Positions 50,162 through 59,350 of a stretch of DNA of 64,000 nt are shown one piece after another (within the stretch, counting starts at the first letter, position 1; each line of letters starts with the position of its first letter). Origin of the DNA: Streptomyces asoensis (GTDB lineage Bacteria > Actinomycetota > Actinomycetes > Streptomycetales > Streptomycetaceae); contig NZ_BNEB01000003.1 of the NCBI RefSeq assembly GCF_016860545.1, positions 1,364,001-1,428,000 of the forward strand, given 5' to 3'. The translations under genes and the position numbers were made by a program. The notes below the pieces were generated by a model. It saw only the letters and a list, made by a program, of their open reading frames with translations, was not told where the DNA came from and made no database searches.

Positions 50162-50829
50162 CGGACCTCCCCGCGGGCCAGGTGGGAGAACCAGCCGACG
50201 TGCCGGTGGACGATCTCGACGGCGGCCTCGGCGTCTCCGGAGCGCAGCGCCCGGAGGATCTCCTCGTGCTCGCCGAGGGTCTTGGCGATGCGGTCGGGGT
50301 GGGAGTGCATCACGGCGACGCCCATCCGCAGCTGACGGTCGCGGAGCTGGTCGTAGAGCCTCGACAGGATCGCGTTGCCGCCGCTGCGGACGATCTCCGC
50401 GTGGAAGCAGCGGTCGGTCACCGCGGCCCCCGCCAGGTCTCCCTCGGCGGCCTGCGCCTTCTGCTTCGCGAGCAGCTCTTCCAGGCGCTCGATCAGGGCG
50501 GGCGGCGCGGGCACCGCCTTGCGGGCCGCGTGCTCCTCCACCAGCAGCCGGGTCTCCACCACGTCCGCGATCTCCTGGGCGGAGACCGGCAGGACGAGCG
50601 CGCCCTTCTTCGGATAGAGCTTGATCAGCCCCTCCACCTCCAGCCGCAGCAGCGCTTCCCGTACGGGGGTGCGCGAGACCCCCACGGCTTCGGCGAGCTC
50701 GCCCTCGGTGAGGAGGGTGCCGCCTTCGTAACGGCGGTCCAGGACGCCCTGTTTGACGTGGGCGTACACGCGGTCCGCGGCGGGTGGTTGCTTCAGGGGA
50801 GCGGGGGCGGGCGGGGCGGAGGACGGCAT
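50158..50829 (-). CDS. GntR-family regulator with FCD domain
   Basis: 223 aa. The winged helix (about 15-80) contains GELAEAVGVSRTPVREALLRLEVEGLI, typical of the FadR subfamily. The FCD ligand domain (about 90-220) keeps the metal-binding Asp and three His (DRCFHAEIV, EHEEIL, VHRHVGWF). FCD proteins usually bind organic acids. The ATG at 50829 is supported by the family length; there is no strong ribosome site. A GATACAAC-type half-palindrome (50838-50850) lies just upstream and may be its own operator. Confidence 0.87.
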   Translation of the reverse strand: MPSSAPPAPAPLKQPPAADRVYAHVKQGVLDRRYEGGTLLTEGELAEAVGVSRTPVREALLRLEVEGLIKLYPKKGALVLPVSAQEIADVVETRLLVEEHAARKAVPAPPALIERLEELLAKQKAQAAEGDLAGAAVTDRCFHAEIVRSGGNAILSRLYDQLRDRQLRMGVAVMHSHPDRIAKTLGEHEEILRALRSGDAEAAVEIVHRHVGWFSHLARGEVR

Positions 50830-51084
50830 GCCCACAGGATAGATACAACACGTACGCATCGGTGCGCCGGTCCAGCATGCGGACCGGTGGCCGGGGTGCC
50901 GGGCGGCGTCGTGGGGGTGGGTGGCCCGGGGCGCCGGGTAAGAGCCGGGCCAAGTAATCGGAAATTCTGCCCGGCGGACGCACAACTTTGTGTGCTACTT
51001 ACGTGTCACACATGTGCGGCCCATCTTTTTCCCCTTCAACTTGGCCGTACCGCAGGGGCATTCGACGTAATCGGGGTATTTCAG

Positions 51085-51987
51085 TTGATAACCGCCATCA
51101 AGGGCATCCGAGTCCGCAGGGCCGCAGCCGTTGCCGTCACCGCCGGCGCCGTGCTCGCGACCGGGGCCCTCACCGCGGCACCCGCGCAAGCGGTCACGGT
51201 GCCCACGATCGCCGCCAAGACCGGCTTCGTGATGAACAACGCGAACGGTGCGGCGCTTTACAACAAGGGTATGGACACCAAGCTGTCCACCGGCTCCACC
51301 ACGAAGATCATGACGGCGAACGTCGTGCTGTCGCAGGCGAACCTGAACCTGGACACCAAGGTCACCATCCAGAAGGCCTACAGCGACTACATCGTCGCCA
51401 AGGGCGCGTCCTCGGCCCGGCTCATCGTCGGTGACAAGGTGACCGTCCGTCAGCTGCTCTACGGGCTGATGCTCCCGTCCGGCTGCGACGCCGCGTACGC
51501 CCTCGCCGACAAGTTCGGCACGGGCTCCACGCGGGCCGCGCGCGTGTCGAACTTCATCGCCAAGATGAACAGCAAGGCGAAGGCGCTCGGCATGACGCGG
51601 ACGCACTTCGACTCGTTCGACGGGATCGGCAACGGTTCGAACTACTCGACCGCCAAGGACCTGACGAAGCTCGCCAGCAACTCTCTGAAGAGCGCCAACT
51701 TCCGCGCGGTCGTCAAGACCAAGTCCTACACCGCGAAGACGATCACCAAGACCGGCTCCACCCGCACCATGGCGGCCTGGGTGAACACCAACACGCTGCT
51801 GAGCAGCTACAGCGGCACCATCGGCGTGAAGACGGGCTCCGGCCCGGAGGCGAAGTACTGCCTCGTCTTCGCCGCCACCCGTAACGGCAAGACCGTCGTG
51901 GGCACGGTCCTGGCCTCCACCAACGCGACGGTGCGCGCCGCCGACGCGACGAAGCTGCTGAACTTCGGCTTCGCCAAGCTGGGCTGA
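51085..51987 (+). CDS. D-alanyl-D-alanine carboxypeptidase (class A low-molecular-weight PBP)
   Basis: 300 aa, secreted. A signal peptide with twin arginines near VRRAAAVAVTAGAVLATG ends at an APAQA cleavage site. The penicilloyl-serine active site is complete: STTK (with GSTTKIMTA), SGC in LMLPSGCDAAYAL, and KTG in GVKTGSG. It removes the last D-Ala from stem pentapeptides. There is no C-terminal membrane anchor as in E. coli DacA. TTG at 51085 is the best start (GGGG 9 nt upstream); no ATG or GTG is suitably placed. Transcription is probably from the gap shared with the GntR gene. Confidence 0.9.
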   Translation: MITAIKGIRVRRAAAVAVTAGAVLATGALTAAPAQAVTVPTIAAKTGFVMNNANGAALYNKGMDTKLSTGSTTKIMTANVVLSQANLNLDTKVTIQKAYSDYIVAKGASSARLIVGDKVTVRQLLYGLMLPSGCDAAYALADKFGTGSTRAARVSNFIAKMNSKAKALGMTRTHFDSFDGIGNGSNYSTAKDLTKLASNSLKSANFRAVVKTKSYTAKTITKTGSTRTMAAWVNTNTLLSSYSGTIGVKTGSGPEAKYCLVFAATRNGKTVVGTVLASTNATVRAADATKLLNFGFAKLG

Positions 51988-52024
51988 CCCCCGGTCGACG
52001 GCCGAACGGCCGTCGCATCGACGC

Positions 52025-52058
52025 GAAGGGCCCGTCGTGATCGCACGACGGGCCCTTC
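52025..52058. terminator. Terminator after the carboxypeptidase
   Basis: GAAGGGCCCGTCGTG-ATCG-CACGACGGGCCCTTC, 15-bp perfect stem. Confidence 0.88.
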
Positions 52059-52120
52059 CGCTGTCCCGGCGCACCCGCCGCCGTGACCGCCCGGGCCCGG
52101 TGGGGCCGGGTCCGCGCCGG

Positions 52121-52945
52121 CTACTTCGTGACCGCGAAGTTCCGCAGGATCGCCGCCGTCAACTCCGGTTCCCCCTCGGCCTTCACCCGGTCGGAGACCG
52201 CTTCCGCCGACACCCGGCCGCAGGCCAGCCGGACGAACGTCTCCCAGTCGAGGGTGAACGCGGCGGCCGGGCCGAGCGCGGGCGCCGTCTCCAGGGTGCC
52301 GCGGCCCTGGATGTCGACGCGGATGGTGCGCAGGAACTCGACCGGTCCGTGCACGTCGAAGACGACCGCGGAGCTGCGCGGCGCGTCGGCCTTCTCGGCG
52401 ACGACCGCCGGGAGTTCGGCGAGCAGCGCGTCACGGGCGATGTGCGCGCCGGGGGAGTCGAGGTTGCCGGGACGGCCGAGGGCGGCACGCAGGTCCTGCT
52501 CGTGCACCCACACGTTGAACGCGTGCCGGCGCATGGACTCCTCCAGTGTGAGCTCGGTGCCGAGCGGGCCGCGCACCACCGCGGTCGGCTGGCGCGACTC
52601 GTTGCGCAGCTGGCGGTTGCGGCGGATGACCGTGTACTCGAGCTCGGACGTCATCTCCGGGGCGGTGTGGTGCCGGCGGACGTCGACCTGCATCTCCATG
52701 TAGCGCTGGATGTCGTTGGTGACGTGGTACAGGTCACGCGGCAGGGTGTGGATGGGGCGCGGATCGCCGTACATCTCGCAGTCCAGCCCGATGACGTGCG
52801 ACACGATGTCGCGCACCGACCAGCCCGGGCACGGCGTCCGGCGGTTCCAGTCCGCCTCCACCAGCGGCAGTACCAGTTCGGATATCGCTTCGATGGAGTG
52901 GGTCCAGGCGTCGGCGTAGGGCTGGAGGGTGGGATGCAGACTCAC
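52121..52945 (-). CDS. DinB/maleylpyruvate-isomerase-type mycothiol-dependent family protein
   Basis: 274 aa. The N-terminal four-helix domain shows WNRRTPCPGWSVRDIVSHVIGLD and MRRHAFNVWVHEQDLRAALGRP, the metal-binding (His) and helix signatures of this family. The C-terminal domain (about 190-274) resembles the SCP2/MDMPI_C type. Many members use mycothiol, the low-molecular-weight thiol of actinobacteria, for transfer or isomerisation. The GTG at 52945 follows GAGGGG; an ATG at 53059 would extend it by 38 residues of unlikely sequence. Confidence 0.8.
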   Translation of the reverse strand: MSLHPTLQPYADAWTHSIEAISELVLPLVEADWNRRTPCPGWSVRDIVSHVIGLDCEMYGDPRPIHTLPRDLYHVTNDIQRYMEMQVDVRRHHTAPEMTSELEYTVIRRNRQLRNESRQPTAVVRGPLGTELTLEESMRRHAFNVWVHEQDLRAALGRPGNLDSPGAHIARDALLAELPAVVAEKADAPRSSAVVFDVHGPVEFLRTIRVDIQGRGTLETAPALGPAAAFTLDWETFVRLACGRVSAEAVSDRVKAEGEPELTAAILRNFAVTK

Positions 52946-53164
52946 GGAAACGGGACCCCTCGGCGGTCGGTACTCGGGCGGGTTGTGGCGGCGATGCCAG
53001 CGGGAGGTGGCGGTGTCGGCGGGTGCCTCGAAACTCCTCCGATTCTCGGCTGCGCTCAAATCGGGGGGATCCCCAAGTTACGCTGCTGTGAGGCACCCCG
53101 GCAGTGCTTTCGTGTGACGATCGTAGGCCCGTGTGGACGGCTCGAATGCCAGGACGGTGGTAGT

Positions 53165-53989
53165 GTGCGCGCCTCGCTCATCCAGATCGCAGTAGAAGAG
53201 GGCGAATCGGTCGAATCGCGGCGGGCCCGCGTGGCCGCGCTGGTGAGGGAGCAGGCCGGTGCGGCCGACCTCGTGGTGCTGCCCGAGCTGTGGACGACCG
53301 GCGCCTTCGCCTACGAGCGGTTCGGCAGCGAGGCCGAGCCCCTCGAAGGGCCGACGCACGAGGTGATGGCGAAGGCCGCGAGCGACGCGGGCGTCTGGCT
53401 GCACGCGGGCTCGATCCCGGAGCGGGTGCCGTCGGACGGCTCCGGGCCTGGCGAGGGCACCCTCTACAACACGTCGCTCGTCTTCTCCCCCGACGGCGAG
53501 CGGGTGGCCGCCTACCGCAAGATCCACCGCTTCGGCTTCGACCAGGGCGAGGCCGTGCTGATGGGCGCGGGAGAGGAACTGGTGACCGTCCGGCTGCCGG
53601 AGACGACCGTCGGGGTCGCCACCTGCTACGACCTGCGCTTCCCCGAGCTGTTCCGCGGGCTCGTGGACGCCGGCGCCGAGACGCTGGTCCTCTCCGCGGG
53701 CTGGCCGGAGCGGCGGCGGGAGCACTGGACGCTGCTGGCGCGGGCGCGGGCGGTCGAGAACCAGGCGTTCGTGCTCGCGTGCGGAACGGCCGGGACCCAT
53801 GCCGGGGTTCCCCAGGCGGGTCACTCGATCGTGGTCGATCCCTGGGGCGAGGTGCTGGCCGAGGCGGGGGCCGGCGAGGAGGCCCTGAGGGTCGAGTTCG
53901 ATCCGTCCCGCGTCGCCACGACACGGGAACAGTTCCCGGCCCTCAAGGACCGCGTCCTCGGACTGCGCACCCCGGAACGCCGGTCGTAG
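53165..53989 (+). CDS. Carbon-nitrogen hydrolase (omega-amidase/nitrilase superfamily)
   Basis: 274 aa. The catalytic Glu-Lys-Cys triad is intact: LPELWTTG (Glu), YRKIHRFGF (Lys) and VGVATCYDLRFPELFR (Cys). The motif set matches the omega-amidase-like branch acting on alpha-ketoglutaramate or similar small amides. The GTG start at 53165 has a weak ribosome site. The gene is divergent from the DinB-like protein. Confidence 0.88.
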   Translation: MRASLIQIAVEEGESVESRRARVAALVREQAGAADLVVLPELWTTGAFAYERFGSEAEPLEGPTHEVMAKAASDAGVWLHAGSIPERVPSDGSGPGEGTLYNTSLVFSPDGERVAAYRKIHRFGFDQGEAVLMGAGEELVTVRLPETTVGVATCYDLRFPELFRGLVDAGAETLVLSAGWPERRREHWTLLARARAVENQAFVLACGTAGTHAGVPQAGHSIVVDPWGEVLAEAGAGEEALRVEFDPSRVATTREQFPALKDRVLGLRTPERRS

Positions 53990-54071
53990 GACCGCGCCCG
54001 CAGAATGCCGTTCGCAGGACCATGCCCGCAGAACACCGTGCGCAGGACCACGCGCCCCAGAACGGCTGTCT
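53988..54071. repeat. 28-bp tandem repeat after the amidohydrolase gene
   Basis: Three imperfect units (53988-54015, 54016-54043, 54044-54071) of the form AGGACCxxGCCCGCAGAA; the stop codon of the upstream gene abuts the first. Confidence 0.7.
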
Positions 54072-54115
54072 CAGTGCCGCGTGCCCGCGCAACGCTGCTC
54101 GGCGGACCGCGGGCC

Positions 54116-54610
54116 CTAGTCCTCCCGCTCCTTGTCGGCGAGGTGGATGACGCACACCGCCACCGCGATGAGCAGCGCCGGATCCGCGTCCTCGCGGACG
54201 ACGTCGACGCCGTAGGTCTCCCGCAGGTGCAGCCATCTGCGGGAGACGACGGCGAGCAGCTCACCGTCGTACTCGACCGCGAACTCCCGGTCGAGGATCT
54301 TGCCGCTGACGTCGAGTTCGGTGCGGCCGTCGGCGAGGGCCACCCGGTAGTGGTTGCGCAGCAGCGACAGCCGCTTGCGCCGGATGGTGGCCAGCGGCTC
54401 GCCGTCCCGCTCGATCACCATCGTGTCCCGCAGGGCGAGCATCTTCTGGTGGATGTCGATCAGGACCCGCCCGTGGGCGTCCTTCAGCTCGAAGGTGTCC
54501 CGCAGCCGCATCGCCTTGCCGTCGACGAGGAAGACCTTGTTGCCGTGGTCGTCCTCGATCCAGTAGTCGTCACCGATGCCGAGGATCCGGTCGCGTACGA
54601 GGAATCTCAT
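54116..54610 (-). CDS. LURP-one-related (LOR) family protein
   Basis: 164 aa, a full LOR/tubby-like beta-barrel: starts MRFLVRDRILGIGDDYWIED, followed by paired GKAMRLRDTFEL and LDVSGKILDREF segments, and ends in an acidic KERED. In bacteria LOR proteins are of unknown function; some bind membrane phosphoinositides in eukaryotes. It stands alone with about 170 bp to the next gene. Confidence 0.85.
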   Translation of the reverse strand: MRFLVRDRILGIGDDYWIEDDHGNKVFLVDGKAMRLRDTFELKDAHGRVLIDIHQKMLALRDTMVIERDGEPLATIRRKRLSLLRNHYRVALADGRTELDVSGKILDREFAVEYDGELLAVVSRRWLHLRETYGVDVVREDADPALLIAVAVCVIHLADKERED

Positions 54611-54784
54611 ACCGTCACGGCTTCCCCGGCCGCCCGTGCGAAACGCCGCCGGTAGTCCGAAGGGCCGAGTCCGCCGCCGCGGCCGTCCGCACGCGCGTCC
54701 CGGTCGTCCCGGTCCGCCGCGCCGCGGGCGGGGCGGACCGGCCGCCGTCGGTCCCGGCCGTGTCGTACGTCCGACCGGTCACGG

Positions 54785-55033
54785 TCAGACGCCGTAGCCG
54801 CCGCTGTAACCGTCGCGCTGGTGCCGCTCGGTCTCGACCACCGTGGTCGAGGCCGGAGGCACCATCACGCGGCGGCGCCGGGCGATGCTGCTGAAGGTCG
54901 TCACGCCGATCAGGCCGACGATCATCAGGATGACGCCGACCAGGTCGAGGTTGACGCCCTGCATGTGCCAGTCCGTCGCGAACGTGAGGATGGCTCCCAC
55001 GGCGATGAGGAGTATGCACCCGCCGAGGCCCAT
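54785..55033 (-). CDS. DUF6458 small membrane protein
   Basis: 82 aa, two hydrophobic helices (LGGCILLIAVGAILTFA and VGVILMIVGLIGVTTF) with a WHMQGVNLD loop between them, followed by a basic RRRR stretch and a Gly/Tyr-rich tail. This is the common actinobacterial DUF6458 layout. Function unknown; start at 55033 preceded by GGAGGCG. Confidence 0.85.
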   Translation of the reverse strand: MGLGGCILLIAVGAILTFATDWHMQGVNLDLVGVILMIVGLIGVTTFSSIARRRRVMVPPASTTVVETERHQRDGYSGGYGV

Positions 55034-55148
55034 GATGTCGCCTCCTGTCCGGTGTACCGGCCGTTCCGGTTCACCACACGGTCCGGGTACCCAGGGGCCC
55101 GACTCCCATGCGCGGGGGCCGACTTGCCGGGGGCGCCGTCCGACGCCC

Positions 55149-56471
55149 CTAGCCCTCCAGGAACGCCACCAGCGCGTTGGCCAGCAGGTACGGGTCGGCG
55201 TCGCCGCACAACTCCCGCGCGCTGTGCATCGACAGGATCGCCACGCCGATGTCGACGGTGCGGATGCCGTGCCGGGCCGCGGTGATCGGCCCGATGGTCG
55301 TGCCGCACGGCATGGAGTTGTTGGAGACGAAGTTCTGGAACGGCACGCCCGCCTTCTCGCAGGCGGCGGCGAACACGGCCCGGCCCGAACCGTCCGTCGC
55401 GTAGCGGTTGTTGACGTTGACCTTGAGGATCGGTCCGCCGTTGACCCGGGGGTGGTGCGTCGGGTCGTGCCGCTCCGCGTAGTTGGGGTGGACGGCGTGA
55501 CCGGTGTCGGAGGACAGACAGACGGTCCCCGCGAAGGCTCTCGCCCGGTCCTCGTACGTCCCTCCGCGCGCGAACACCGAACGCTCCAGCACGCTGCCCA
55601 GCAGCGGTCCGTCCGCGCCCGTGTCGGACTGCGAGCCGTTCTCCTCGTGGTCGAAGGCGGCCAGCACCGGGATGTACGGCAGGCTCTCGCCGCCCGTCGC
55701 CACGGCCGTCAGGGCCGCCGTACCGGCGTGCACGGACAGCAGGTTGTCCATCCGCGGGCCGGCCACCAGCTCCTCGTCGCGGCCCAGGTAGGCGGCGGGC
55801 TCCACGGAGTGCGCCATCAGGTCCCAGCCGGTGACCTGGCCCGCGGCGAGCCCGGCCTCCTCCTCCAGGAAGGCGATCAGGTCGCCGTCGCGCACATCGC
55901 CGCCCAGACCCCAGACGGGCTGGAGATGGCGCTGCTTGTCGAGCTTGAGCCCGTCGGTGTTGACGGCCCGGTCCAGGTGGATGGCGAGCTGGGGGACGCG
56001 CAGCAGCGGGCGGCCGACGTCGACCAGCCGGGTCGAACCGTCCCGCAGGGACAGCCGTCCCGCCAGGCCCAGGTCACGGTCGAGCCAGGAGTTGAGCAGC
56101 GGACCGCCGTAGATCTCCACGGCGACCTGGCGCCAGCCGTGCGCCCCGGTGTCCGGCTGCGGCTTGACGCGCAGGTTCGGCGAGTCGGTGTGCGCGCCGA
56201 TGATCCGGAACGGCGTGTGCGGCGCGGCACCCTCGGGCACGTACCACGCCACGATCGCGCCCCCGCGCAGCACGTACCGGCCGCCGGTCCCCGCGGCGGA
56301 GACCGGCGAGGACTCCGCGTCCCAGGCGTCCGTCTCCGAGACCTGGCGGAACCCGGCCTTCTCCAGGCGCTCGGCCGCGTTCGCCACGGCGTGGTACGGC
56401 GACGGGCTCGCCGTCAGGAACGTCATGAGGTCGTCGGTGTGGCCGCGGTCGAAGCGGGAGGGTGCGCTCAT
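55149..56471 (-). CDS. M18-family aminopeptidase (aspartyl aminopeptidase-like)
   Basis: 440 aa, dinuclear zinc enzyme. Metal ligands and catalytic positions: GAHTDSPNLRV (His, Asp), AFDHEENGSQS (Glu pair), and NVNNRYATD/HSARELCG near the C-terminus (ligand His in LSMHSARE). The M18 family removes N-terminal acidic or neutral residues. The ATG at 56471 is preceded by AAGGTG. A hairpin terminator of the next gene sits just upstream. Confidence 0.92.
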   Translation of the reverse strand: MSAPSRFDRGHTDDLMTFLTASPSPYHAVANAAERLEKAGFRQVSETDAWDAESSPVSAAGTGGRYVLRGGAIVAWYVPEGAAPHTPFRIIGAHTDSPNLRVKPQPDTGAHGWRQVAVEIYGGPLLNSWLDRDLGLAGRLSLRDGSTRLVDVGRPLLRVPQLAIHLDRAVNTDGLKLDKQRHLQPVWGLGGDVRDGDLIAFLEEEAGLAAGQVTGWDLMAHSVEPAAYLGRDEELVAGPRMDNLLSVHAGTAALTAVATGGESLPYIPVLAAFDHEENGSQSDTGADGPLLGSVLERSVFARGGTYEDRARAFAGTVCLSSDTGHAVHPNYAERHDPTHHPRVNGGPILKVNVNNRYATDGSGRAVFAAACEKAGVPFQNFVSNNSMPCGTTIGPITAARHGIRTVDIGVAILSMHSARELCGDADPYLLANALVAFLEG

Positions 56472-56497
56472 GGGGTTCACCTTAACGACGGACAAGA

Positions 56498-56524
56498 GCC
56501 CGCTCCCCGTGATGGGGAGCGGGC
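56498..56524. terminator. Terminator between FadE-type gene and M18 peptidase
   Basis: An 11-bp stem GCCCGCTCCCC/GGGGAGCGGGC with a 5-nt loop. Confidence 0.8.
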
Positions 56525-56604
56525 CCTCGTGAGGACAATGTGGAGTGCTGCGCGGTTGTGCGGATGCGTCCTGGAACGCGGCCTTAAGGGCCCCGGCCCT
56601 TCTC

Positions 56605-58446
56605 CTAGAAGGCGGCCTCGTCGAGCTCCATGAGGTCGAGCTCGACGCCCGCGGCGACCTTGCGGGCCAGGGTGACGCCCGGCAGGACGTCGGCCGCGAA
56701 GAACTTCGCCGCGGCGATCTTGCCGGTGTAGAACGCCACGTCCTTGGCGGACAGCGCCTTCGTGGCGGCCGACTCCAGCTTCTCGGCGGCGATCGCCGCG
56801 CCCTTGAGGAGCAGGTAGCCGACGACCACGTCACCCGAGGCCAGCAGCAGGCGGGTGGTGTTCAGGCCCACCTTGTAGATGTTCTTGACGTCCTGCTCGG
56901 TGGCCGCGAGGTCGGTCAGCATCAGGCCGACGATGGCCTCCAGCTCGACGGCCGCCTTGGCCAGGTGCTCGCGGGCGACGGCCAGTTCCTCGCCGCCGGT
57001 GCCCAGCGCGAGGAACTTCTTGATGTCCTCGGCGAGGGTGTTCAGGGCCGCGCCCTGGTTGCGGACGATCTTCCGGAAGAAGAAGTCCTGGCCCTGGATG
57101 GCCGTGGTGCCCTCGTACAGGGTGTCGATCTTGGCGTCGCGGATGTACTGCTCGATCGGGTACTCCTGGAGGAACCCGGAGCCGCCGAACGTCTGGAGCG
57201 ACTGGGCGAGCTGCTCGTAGCCCTTCTCGGAGCCGTAGCCCTTGACGATCGGCAGGAGCAGGTCGTTGAGGGCGTGCTCCGCCTTGGCGTCCTCGCCGTT
57301 CGCCTCCTTGACGGCGATCGAGTCCTGGACGGACGCCGTGTAGAGGACGAGGGCGCGCATGCCCTCCGCGTACGCCTTCTGCGTGATGAGCGAGCGGCGC
57401 ACGTCGGGGTGGTGGGTGATGGTGACCTTCGGCGCGGCCTTGTCGCCGAACTGCGCGAGGTCGGAGCCCTGGACGCGCTCCTTGGCGTACTCCAGCGCGT
57501 TGAGGTAGCCGGTCGACAGGGTGGAGATCGCCTTCGTGCCGACCATCATGCGGGCGAACTCGATGATGCGGAACATCTGGCGGATGCCGTCGTGCTTGTC
57601 GCCGATCAGCCAGCCCCGGGCGGGGTGCCGGTCGCCGAACGTCATCTCGCAGGTGTTGGAGGCCTTGAGGCCCATCTTGTGCTCGACGTTCGTGGCGTAG
57701 ACGCCGTTGCGCTCGCCCAGTTCGCCGGTCTCGAAGTCGAACTCGTACTTCGGGACGAGGAAGAGGGACAGGCCCTTGGTGCCGGGGCCGGCGCCCTCGG
57801 GACGGGCGAGGACGTAGTGGAGGATGTTCTCCGACATGTCGTGCTCGCCGGACGTGATGAAGCGCTTGACGCCCTCGATGTGCCAGGAGCCGTCCTCCTG
57901 CTGGACCGCCTTGGTGCGGCCGGCGCCGACGTCGGAGCCGGCGTCCGGCTCGGTGAGGACCATGGTGGAGCCCCACTGGCGGTCGACGGCGATCTGCGCG
58001 ATCTTCTTCTGGACGTCGTTGCCCTCGTCGAAGAGGATGCCGGCGAAGGCGGGGCCGGAGGAGTACATCCACACGGCCGGGTTCGCGCCCAGGACGAGCT
58101 CGGCGTACGCCCAGATCAGGGACGGCGGGGCGGTGGTGCCGCCGATCTCCTCGGGCAGGCCCAGCCGCCAGTACTCCGAGTCCATGAAGGCCTGGTAGCT
58201 CTTCTTGAACGCCGGGGGTACGGGAGCGGTGTTGGTCTCGGGGTCGAAGACCGGCGGGTTGCGGTCGGCGTCGGTGAAGGACTCCGCCAGGTCGGTCTCC
58301 GCGAGACGGGTCAGCTCCTCGAGGACGCTCTTCGCCGTCTCGGTGTCCATCTCACCGAACGGGCCCGTGCCGTACAGCTTGTCGCGTCCGAGCACCTCGA
58401 AGAGGTTGAACTCGATGTCGCGGAGATTCGACTTGTAGTGCCCCAT
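56605..58446 (-). CDS. Large acyl-CoA dehydrogenase (FadE5-like)
   Basis: 613 aa, longer than the usual 380-400 because of an N-terminal segment and a C-terminal domain. FAD-binding TEPDAGSDVG, substrate segment KRFITSGEHDM and catalytic-region YEGTTAIQGQDFF can be seen. The C-terminal 120 residues (from about 490) are the extra domain found in FadE5/long acyl-CoA dehydrogenases. Family members act on broad-length acyl-CoA. A promoter region with an inverted TACC...GGTA pair is 80-90 bp upstream. Confidence 0.9.
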   Translation of the reverse strand: MGHYKSNLRDIEFNLFEVLGRDKLYGTGPFGEMDTETAKSVLEELTRLAETDLAESFTDADRNPPVFDPETNTAPVPPAFKKSYQAFMDSEYWRLGLPEEIGGTTAPPSLIWAYAELVLGANPAVWMYSSGPAFAGILFDEGNDVQKKIAQIAVDRQWGSTMVLTEPDAGSDVGAGRTKAVQQEDGSWHIEGVKRFITSGEHDMSENILHYVLARPEGAGPGTKGLSLFLVPKYEFDFETGELGERNGVYATNVEHKMGLKASNTCEMTFGDRHPARGWLIGDKHDGIRQMFRIIEFARMMVGTKAISTLSTGYLNALEYAKERVQGSDLAQFGDKAAPKVTITHHPDVRRSLITQKAYAEGMRALVLYTASVQDSIAVKEANGEDAKAEHALNDLLLPIVKGYGSEKGYEQLAQSLQTFGGSGFLQEYPIEQYIRDAKIDTLYEGTTAIQGQDFFFRKIVRNQGAALNTLAEDIKKFLALGTGGEELAVAREHLAKAAVELEAIVGLMLTDLAATEQDVKNIYKVGLNTTRLLLASGDVVVGYLLLKGAAIAAEKLESAATKALSAKDVAFYTGKIAAAKFFAADVLPGVTLARKVAAGVELDLMELDEAAF

Positions 58447-58519
58447 GGCGACGGCTCCGTAAAGAGAGATCGGCGAGGCACCGGGATCCTCGCGCTGGTT
58501 CAGATACCAACTAGTAGCT

Positions 58520-58545
58520 ACCGATGATGCTACCCGTCGGTAATA
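58520..58545. promoter_or_regulatory. Dyad elements upstream of the FadE-type gene
   Basis: Minus-strand TTACCGACGGGTA (plus 58531-58543) plus a second TACCGATG (58519-58526). Fatty-acid TetR regulators often bind TTAC-N-GTAA-like dyads, so an operator is plausible. Weak evidence. Confidence 0.35.
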
Positions 58546-58639
58546 AGTCGCAACCCCGATCCGGCCATCTGTGACGCGTAACGCGTCACGCGCGCCCGGG
58601 ACGGGCCCCCGTACCGCCCCGCCCGCCGGGCGCGCTCGG

Positions 58640-58645
58640 TACGCT
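58640..58645 (+). promoter_or_regulatory. -10 box TACGCT for a leaderless transcript
   Basis: TACGCT lies 7 nt before the ATG at 58653, and there is no ribosome site. Confidence 0.5.
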
Positions 58646-58652
58646 TGCGCCC

Positions 58653-59135
58653 ATGTACGGATACGGCCAGCCCATGGACGGCGGTGCTGCGCAGCAGCAG
58701 TACGCCCCGCCGCAGCAGCCGATGGCCGGCGGCCACGGCGGGTACGGGCAGCAGCCGCCGCTCTACCCGGAGCCGTCCCCGCCGTCGCTCGCGGACGCGG
58801 TGCGGGCCTTCACCACGGGGCAGCTGGCCGCGGAGGACTTCCAGCAGGTCTTCGCGACCTCCAAGGTCTACTGCCCGCGCGGCGACAACCCCGGGTTCCT
58901 CGCGCTGCACAACACCCAGCAGCCGGTGATCCCGATGTTCACCTCGCTCAAGGAGCTGCGCCGGTACGCGGGCAAGGAGTCCAAGTACTTCGTGATCACC
59001 GGTTCCGAGATGATCGACCTGCTGCCCACCGGCTACGGCTTCGTCCTCGACATGGAGGGCGAGCACCGGATGGTCTTCGACGCGAAGGCGGTCGAGCAGA
59101 TGGTCGAGTTCGCGATGCGCCGGATGTACGGCTGA
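58653..59135 (+). CDS. SseB-like domain protein
   Basis: 160 aa. A Gly/Gln/Pro/Tyr-rich N-terminus (about 1-45) precedes a compact SseB-N-like domain (SLADAVRAFTTGQLAAEDFQQVF ... VYCPRGDNPGFLALHNTQQPVIPMFTSLKELRRYAG), ending in a MVEFAMRRMYG helix. In actinobacteria these proteins are of unknown function. Predicted leaderless. Confidence 0.83.
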   Translation: MYGYGQPMDGGAAQQQYAPPQQPMAGGHGGYGQQPPLYPEPSPPSLADAVRAFTTGQLAAEDFQQVFATSKVYCPRGDNPGFLALHNTQQPVIPMFTSLKELRRYAGKESKYFVITGSEMIDLLPTGYGFVLDMEGEHRMVFDAKAVEQMVEFAMRRMYG

Positions 59136-59300
59136 CGGTCCGGCTCGCGCCCCTTTCTCCCTTCCGGCCGCCCCCTCGGGCGGCGGGTGGATCACCCCTG
59201 CCCTTCACAGGCGTGTCATAGGGTTCCCCGCGCCGTGCTCCCGCGCGGCCTCCGCTGCACGGGAATGCCTCCCGGCCTTCCGTCGTTACGGGTAGCAGAA

Positions 59301-59321
59301 AGTTCAATGCTCAACTAAACT
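59301..59321 (+). promoter_or_regulatory. Promoter and dyad upstream of pirin gene
   Basis: The -10-like TAAACT (59316-59321) overlaps the dyad AGTT-N8-AACT (59301-59316), in an A/T-rich island in otherwise GC-rich DNA. It fits a repressor-controlled promoter. Confidence 0.45.
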
Positions 59322-59350
59322 GGACGCACATCGCCCAAGGAGGTACGGAC

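Noticed and set aside
48848..50983. MFS and GntR as one fused 711-residue protein
   Set aside because: The long frame only reads through the GntR gene in another frame. The GTGA overlap at 50158-50161 separates two normal genes.
58531..58543. Firm promoter call for the FadE-type gene
   Set aside because: A -35 TTGCGA and -10 TAGCAT can be written, but spacing is only 15 bp, so it is not listed as a promoter.
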